Source: Spiro-02 sp034114085 (GTDB lineage Bacteria; Spirochaetota; Spirochaetia; Sphaerochaetales; Sphaerochaetaceae). Taken from it: a stretch of DNA of 44,701 nt. How positions within the stretch are numbered: the first letter of the stretch is position 1; every line of letters begins with the position of its first letter. Below the pieces are notes generated by a model. It was not told the DNA's origin, made no database searches, and was given only the letters and a program-made list of their open reading frames with translations. Positions 42,014-44,701 of the stretch are shown one piece after another. Position numbers and translations under genes: made by a program. The stretch covers positions 1-44,701 of the forward strand of contig JAXEWB010000068.1 in NCBI GenBank assembly GCA_034114085.1. The letters are read 5' to 3'.

Positions 42014-42047
42014 CGCTTCATATGCGTGGAACGATATATATGAAGCG
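42014..42047 (+). other. Stem-loop between epimerase and SIS genes
   Basis: CGCTTCATAT (42014-42023) pairs perfectly with ATATGAAGCG (42038-42047) across a 14-nt loop. There is no T-run, so it is probably not an intrinsic terminator; it may mark an mRNA processing or stability site between the upstream and downstream parts of the operon. A degenerate copy of the right arm (GGATATATGAA) follows at 42054. Confidence 0.55.
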
Positions 42048-42153
42048 GTCCGTCGGATATATGAAAAACAACATGGCGGACATGTAATTGGTATATGTGC
42101 GGCCGCTATGGCGAGATATTTCAAGTACGATACACGTACAAGGAGAATGCAAT

Positions 42154-43287
42154 ATGGAATATGACAATCCGCTGAGACGGCAGGTGTTCAGCCTGCCCGA
42201 ACTGATACGGCAGCAATACGCCGACCTGGAGCCAAAAACACGGGTCGCCCTGACCACGCCTGAGATATATTCAATCCAGCGTATCGTGCTTACCGGCTGC
42301 GGCGATTCCTACGCCGCGGCCATGGGGATGAAATACATGTTCGAGATCCTCACCGGCATTCGGACCGAAGTGGTCCAGGCTCTTGAGCTGAGCCGCTACT
42401 ACGAGCGGAAGTTCCTTGGTTCGTCTCCGAACAATCCTCTGGTCATCGCCATCAGCAACTCCGGACAGGTAGCTCGGGTAGGTGAAGCCATCGACCGTGT
42501 GAACAAATACGGAGCATTCACCTTGGGGATTACCGGCAACCCTGAATCCGTATTGGGAACGAAGTCCAAGCGGATCGTCAAGCTCGACATTCCAAAATTC
42601 GAGAGCGCGCCCGGCACCCGCTCCTACATGGTGGCCGAACTGGCCTTGCTGCTGATTGCGATTCGTATCGGTGAGGTGCGGGGCAAGTATACCATGGATA
42701 TCGCCAAGGCGTATCGCAAGGACGTCCTCGCCCAGGCCGACGCTTTGGAATCGTTGCTTCCGGCGATGGACGAACAGGCGTTGAAGCTGGCAAAGGAATG
42801 GAAGGACATGCCCGCCTATGATTTCGTCGGGGCGGGGTTCGACTACGCCACCGCATGGTTCGGTCATGCGAAGGTCTACGAAGCTATCGGCGTGTTCGCT
42901 ACGCATATCAATTCTGAAGAATGGCTGCATTTGAATTTCTTCATGCGGGATATCGCCCATATCGCCACGGTCGTGGTCTGCAATACCACCAATCCTGCGT
43001 TCAGCCGTACAAAGGAGATGATCGCGTATGCGAAGGAGCTGGGGCGTCCGCTGGCTGTCATTACCGATGGCGATGAACAAGACATCGGAACTCCCGCGGT
43101 GTATTTCAAGGTTCCGAAGACGGCGTATCCATATACGATGCCGCTTACCCAGTTCGCACCGATCTGCCTGCTGATGGGATATGTCCAGAACATGCTGGGG
43201 GAACGGAGCGGGCGCGGGTGCGAAGGGCCTTGGAGTTTCAGCAAGGGGGCGGCCTGCGTTCGACAAAGCGAAATCATCATTCTATAG
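42154..43287 (+). CDS. Double-SIS-domain sugar isomerase/deglycase (GlmS/FrlB-like)
   Basis: 377 residues forming two SIS domains related to the isomerase half of GlmS, without the glutaminase half. First-domain phosphosugar motifs are VLTGCGDSYAAAM and AISNSGQVARVGEA; the second begins near YDFVGAGFDYATAW. Relatives include fructoselysine-6-phosphate deglycase (FrlB) and AgaS-type isomerases, which act on C-N bonds of amino sugars or Amadori products. AAGGAG precedes the ATG by 8 nt. It lies downstream of an FrlC-like epimerase and in a GntR/UTRA-controlled locus, the same trio seen in frl operons, though no kinase gene is visible in the window. Confidence 0.9.
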   Translation: MEYDNPLRRQVFSLPELIRQQYADLEPKTRVALTTPEIYSIQRIVLTGCGDSYAAAMGMKYMFEILTGIRTEVVQALELSRYYERKFLGSSPNNPLVIAISNSGQVARVGEAIDRVNKYGAFTLGITGNPESVLGTKSKRIVKLDIPKFESAPGTRSYMVAELALLLIAIRIGEVRGKYTMDIAKAYRKDVLAQADALESLLPAMDEQALKLAKEWKDMPAYDFVGAGFDYATAWFGHAKVYEAIGVFATHINSEEWLHLNFFMRDIAHIATVVVCNTTNPAFSRTKEMIAYAKELGRPLAVITDGDEQDIGTPAVYFKVPKTAYPYTMPLTQFAPICLLMGYVQNMLGERSGRGCEGPWSFSKGAACVRQSEIIIL

Positions 43288-43452
43288 TGGAATATGGAAT
43301 GGATTCGGTTCGCGGGAGAATGGCGGGAAACGATACCGACATGCGGGATGGAACCGTGGCAAGGAGCAAAATATTTGCATGGTACGACTCCGCGGGTAGC
43401 GAAGAAAGCAAAGTGTGATTACGGTACAAGGAAAACATTTGAAGGAGAACAT

Positions 43453-43857
43453 ATGCTTAAGAAATTCAATTTGGAAACCCAGTTCAACGATGTCATCAAT
43501 ATCACCGATCAAGTCAAGGCTGTCGTCGCGGAAAGCGGCGTCCAGGAAGGGACTTGCATCGTCTACAATCCCCATACCACCGCTTCTCTGGCTGTAACTT
43601 CCTTTTGGGATCCGAAAGGGTTCGAGGATTTGCAGGATGAGATTTGCCGCCTGATTCCGACGAAAGTCGATTTCAAGCATCAGCACGATACGCCGCAGGA
43701 CGCAGCCGGACATGTCAAGTCGGCGATTGTCGGCATCAGCATGCCGTTCATCGTGTCCGAAGGCAAGTTGCTGGTTGGTAGTTCTCAAGGGATTTTCTTT
43801 CTGGAGTTCGACGGCCCTCGCAAACGGCAGTTCTACGTGAAGGTCGCGGAAGGCTGA
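43453..43857 (+). CDS. YjbQ family protein (UPF0047)
   Basis: 134 residues, a compact beta-rich trimeric fold. Family marks: NPHTTASLAV near residue 35, GHVKSAIVG, and GSSQGIFFLEFDGPRKRQFYV at the end. The usual HxH-type DDNGHAHLKA metal segment is changed to DTPQDAAGHVKSA, keeping one His. Some members have thiamine-phosphate synthase activity; the physiological role is mostly open. AAGGAG lies 6 nt before the ATG. Its presence inside a catabolic operon suggests a substrate related to the pathway rather than thiamine synthesis, but this is inference. Confidence 0.9.
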   Translation: MLKKFNLETQFNDVINITDQVKAVVAESGVQEGTCIVYNPHTTASLAVTSFWDPKGFEDLQDEICRLIPTKVDFKHQHDTPQDAAGHVKSAIVGISMPFIVSEGKLLVGSSQGIFFLEFDGPRKRQFYVKVAEG

Positions 43858-43972
43858 GGCCCGGTGCAGGCATGTGAACGGCTGTGAATGCCGCGATGCC
43901 CGATGCGACTGTCAATGGTCATGCTTGGCGGGCTTCGCCTGGTGCGCGGTGTTGTTCAAGGAGAATACTGAG

Positions 43973-44701
43973 ATGAAGAAGATCATACTGGACTGCGATC
44001 CTGGAATGGACGATTCAATGGCGATTGTGATGGCGGCGAAGTGTCCCGACGTGGAATTGCTGGCCATAACGACGGTCAACGGCAACTACCCGGTCGAGGT
44101 AACGTCCATGAACGCCCTCAAGGTATTGGAGCTGCTTGGCCGGACCGATATTCCCGTAGCCCGCGGCATGTCGCTGCCGATGGTCCGGGAATGCCCCTCC
44201 GATCCGTTTACCCATGGCGAGGATGGCCAGGCGGGGGCGAACTTGCCCCAGCCGCAGACTCCGTTGTGCGGACTGCATGCGGTGAATTTGATCATTGACC
44301 GGGCAAAGAAATATCCGGGGGAGGTGACTATCGTCGCCACCGGTCCATTGTCCAATGTCGCCATGGCACTGCGCATGGCTCCGGAGATTGGCCCGATGAT
44401 TAAAGAAATCATCGCGATCAGCGGTGCGTTCGGCTTGAACAGATATGCGTTCCTCAACGCCACCGGGGATACCCCCCAAAGTGAATGGAACGTTTATGTC
44501 GATCCCGAAGCGTCTCGGCTGGTCTATGGAAGCGGCGTGCCGTTCACTGCGATTGGATTGGACGTGGCGACATACTTTGACGTGGATTTCAGCGACGCGG
44601 ACATCGCCGAACTTGACGCTTCCAAGAACCGGGAGGCGTGGTTCCTGTCCAATGCGATTCAGTTCGTGAGAGGGCGCGGCTATGACGCCTACTGCACCTG
44701 T
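43973..44701 (+). CDS. Nucleoside hydrolase (IUNH family), partial at right edge
   Basis: 243 codons from the ATG at 43973 with no stop before the window ends; full members have about 310-320 residues. The calcium-binding signature is LDCDPGMDDSMAI at the N-terminus, followed by TTVNGNYPVEVTSMNALK and VTIVATGPLSNVAMAL. These enzymes cleave the N-glycosidic bond of ribonucleosides into base and ribose. AAGGAG lies 9 nt upstream. It is the last visible gene of the catabolic locus; the operon probably continues beyond the edge, where a sugar kinase would be expected. Confidence 0.94.
   Translation, partial: MKKIILDCDPGMDDSMAIVMAAKCPDVELLAITTVNGNYPVEVTSMNALKVLELLGRTDIPVARGMSLPMVRECPSDPFTHGEDGQAGANLPQPQTPLCGLHAVNLIIDRAKKYPGEVTIVATGPLSNVAMALRMAPEIGPMIKEIIAISGAFGLNRYAFLNATGDTPQSEWNVYVDPEASRLVYGSGVPFTAIGLDVATYFDVDFSDADIAELDASKNREAWFLSNAIQFVRGRGYDAYCTC

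Noticed and set aside
42271..43266. 331-codon leftward frame opposite the SIS protein
   Set aside because: Long only because of high GC codon bias in the real gene; the SIS motifs on the forward strand decide.

Overview
The window looks like the chromosome of a free-living or gut-associated anaerobic spirochaete, most likely of the Sphaerochaeta/Parasphaerochaeta group. This is an inference from gene content and protein style; I ran no database search. The pointers are two desulfoferrodoxin-type superoxide reductases, a class III (anaerobic) ribonucleotide reductase, Gram-negative style outer-membrane beta-barrels, solute-binding proteins with simple Ala-X-Ala-like signal peptides, mid-50s GC and strong Shine-Dalgarno sites. 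No rRNA, tRNA, CRISPR array, prophage or intact insertion sequence was seen.

Layout. 1-3.3 kb: a leftward galT-galK operon (galK runs off the left edge) and a divergent LacI-type regulator. The gal promoter, with a perfect 14-bp operator on its -10, can be read directly, and 103-bp tandem repeats sit in the long gal leader. 3.2-7.4 kb: a RecQ-type helicase that overlaps the regulator tail to tail, two desulfoferrodoxins around a small acidic ORF, and a WYL regulator. 7.5-16.6 kb: the phosphate region, pstS-pstC-pstA-pstB-phoU rightward and phoB-phoR leftward, with an uncharacterised gene between. A shared 11-bp-period direct-repeat box precedes both pstS and phoB. PstA carries a 250-residue insert that resembles part of PstS. 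16.7-19.3 kb: isoaspartyl dipeptidase (leftward) and an AbrB-family membrane protein (rightward). 19.4-22.7 kb: a cobalamin riboswitch followed by nrdD-nrdG. 22.7-25.6 kb: an XRE regulator, a membrane/zinc-ribbon protein of unknown function and a YcaQ/AlkX-type DNA glycosylase. 25.7-26.2 kb: a gene remnant and a nested 20/31-bp repeat array. 26.4-32.9 kb: an operon with its own promoter/operator encoding a membrane protein, a small winged-helix regulator, a LolD/MacB-like ATPase, two FtsX-type permeases, a LolA-like periplasmic protein and an outer-membrane barrel. A separate small barrel lies leftward. 33.7-44.7 kb: a catabolic locus headed by a GntR/UTRA regulator.

How the genes work together. 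The Pst/Pho block is a complete phosphate uptake and signalling module. The 26-33 kb operon has parts for the inner membrane, periplasm and outer membrane and looks like one envelope export or lipid/lipoprotein trafficking machine. The 34-44.7 kb locus combines an ADP-ribosylglycohydrolase-family protein, an MTHFS-like protein, a CUT1-type ABC importer lacking its ATPase, a HAD phosphatase, a sugar isomerase/epimerase, a double-SIS sugar isomerase/deglycase, a YjbQ protein and a nucleoside hydrolase. GntR-family regulator, SIS deglycase-like enzyme and FrlC-like epimerase together recall fructoselysine (frl) systems, and two other enzymes belong to N-glycosidic bond hydrolase families. The best guess is an uptake and breakdown pathway for an N-glycosylated or riboside-type compound that I cannot name. 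It is the strongest candidate here for an undescribed system.
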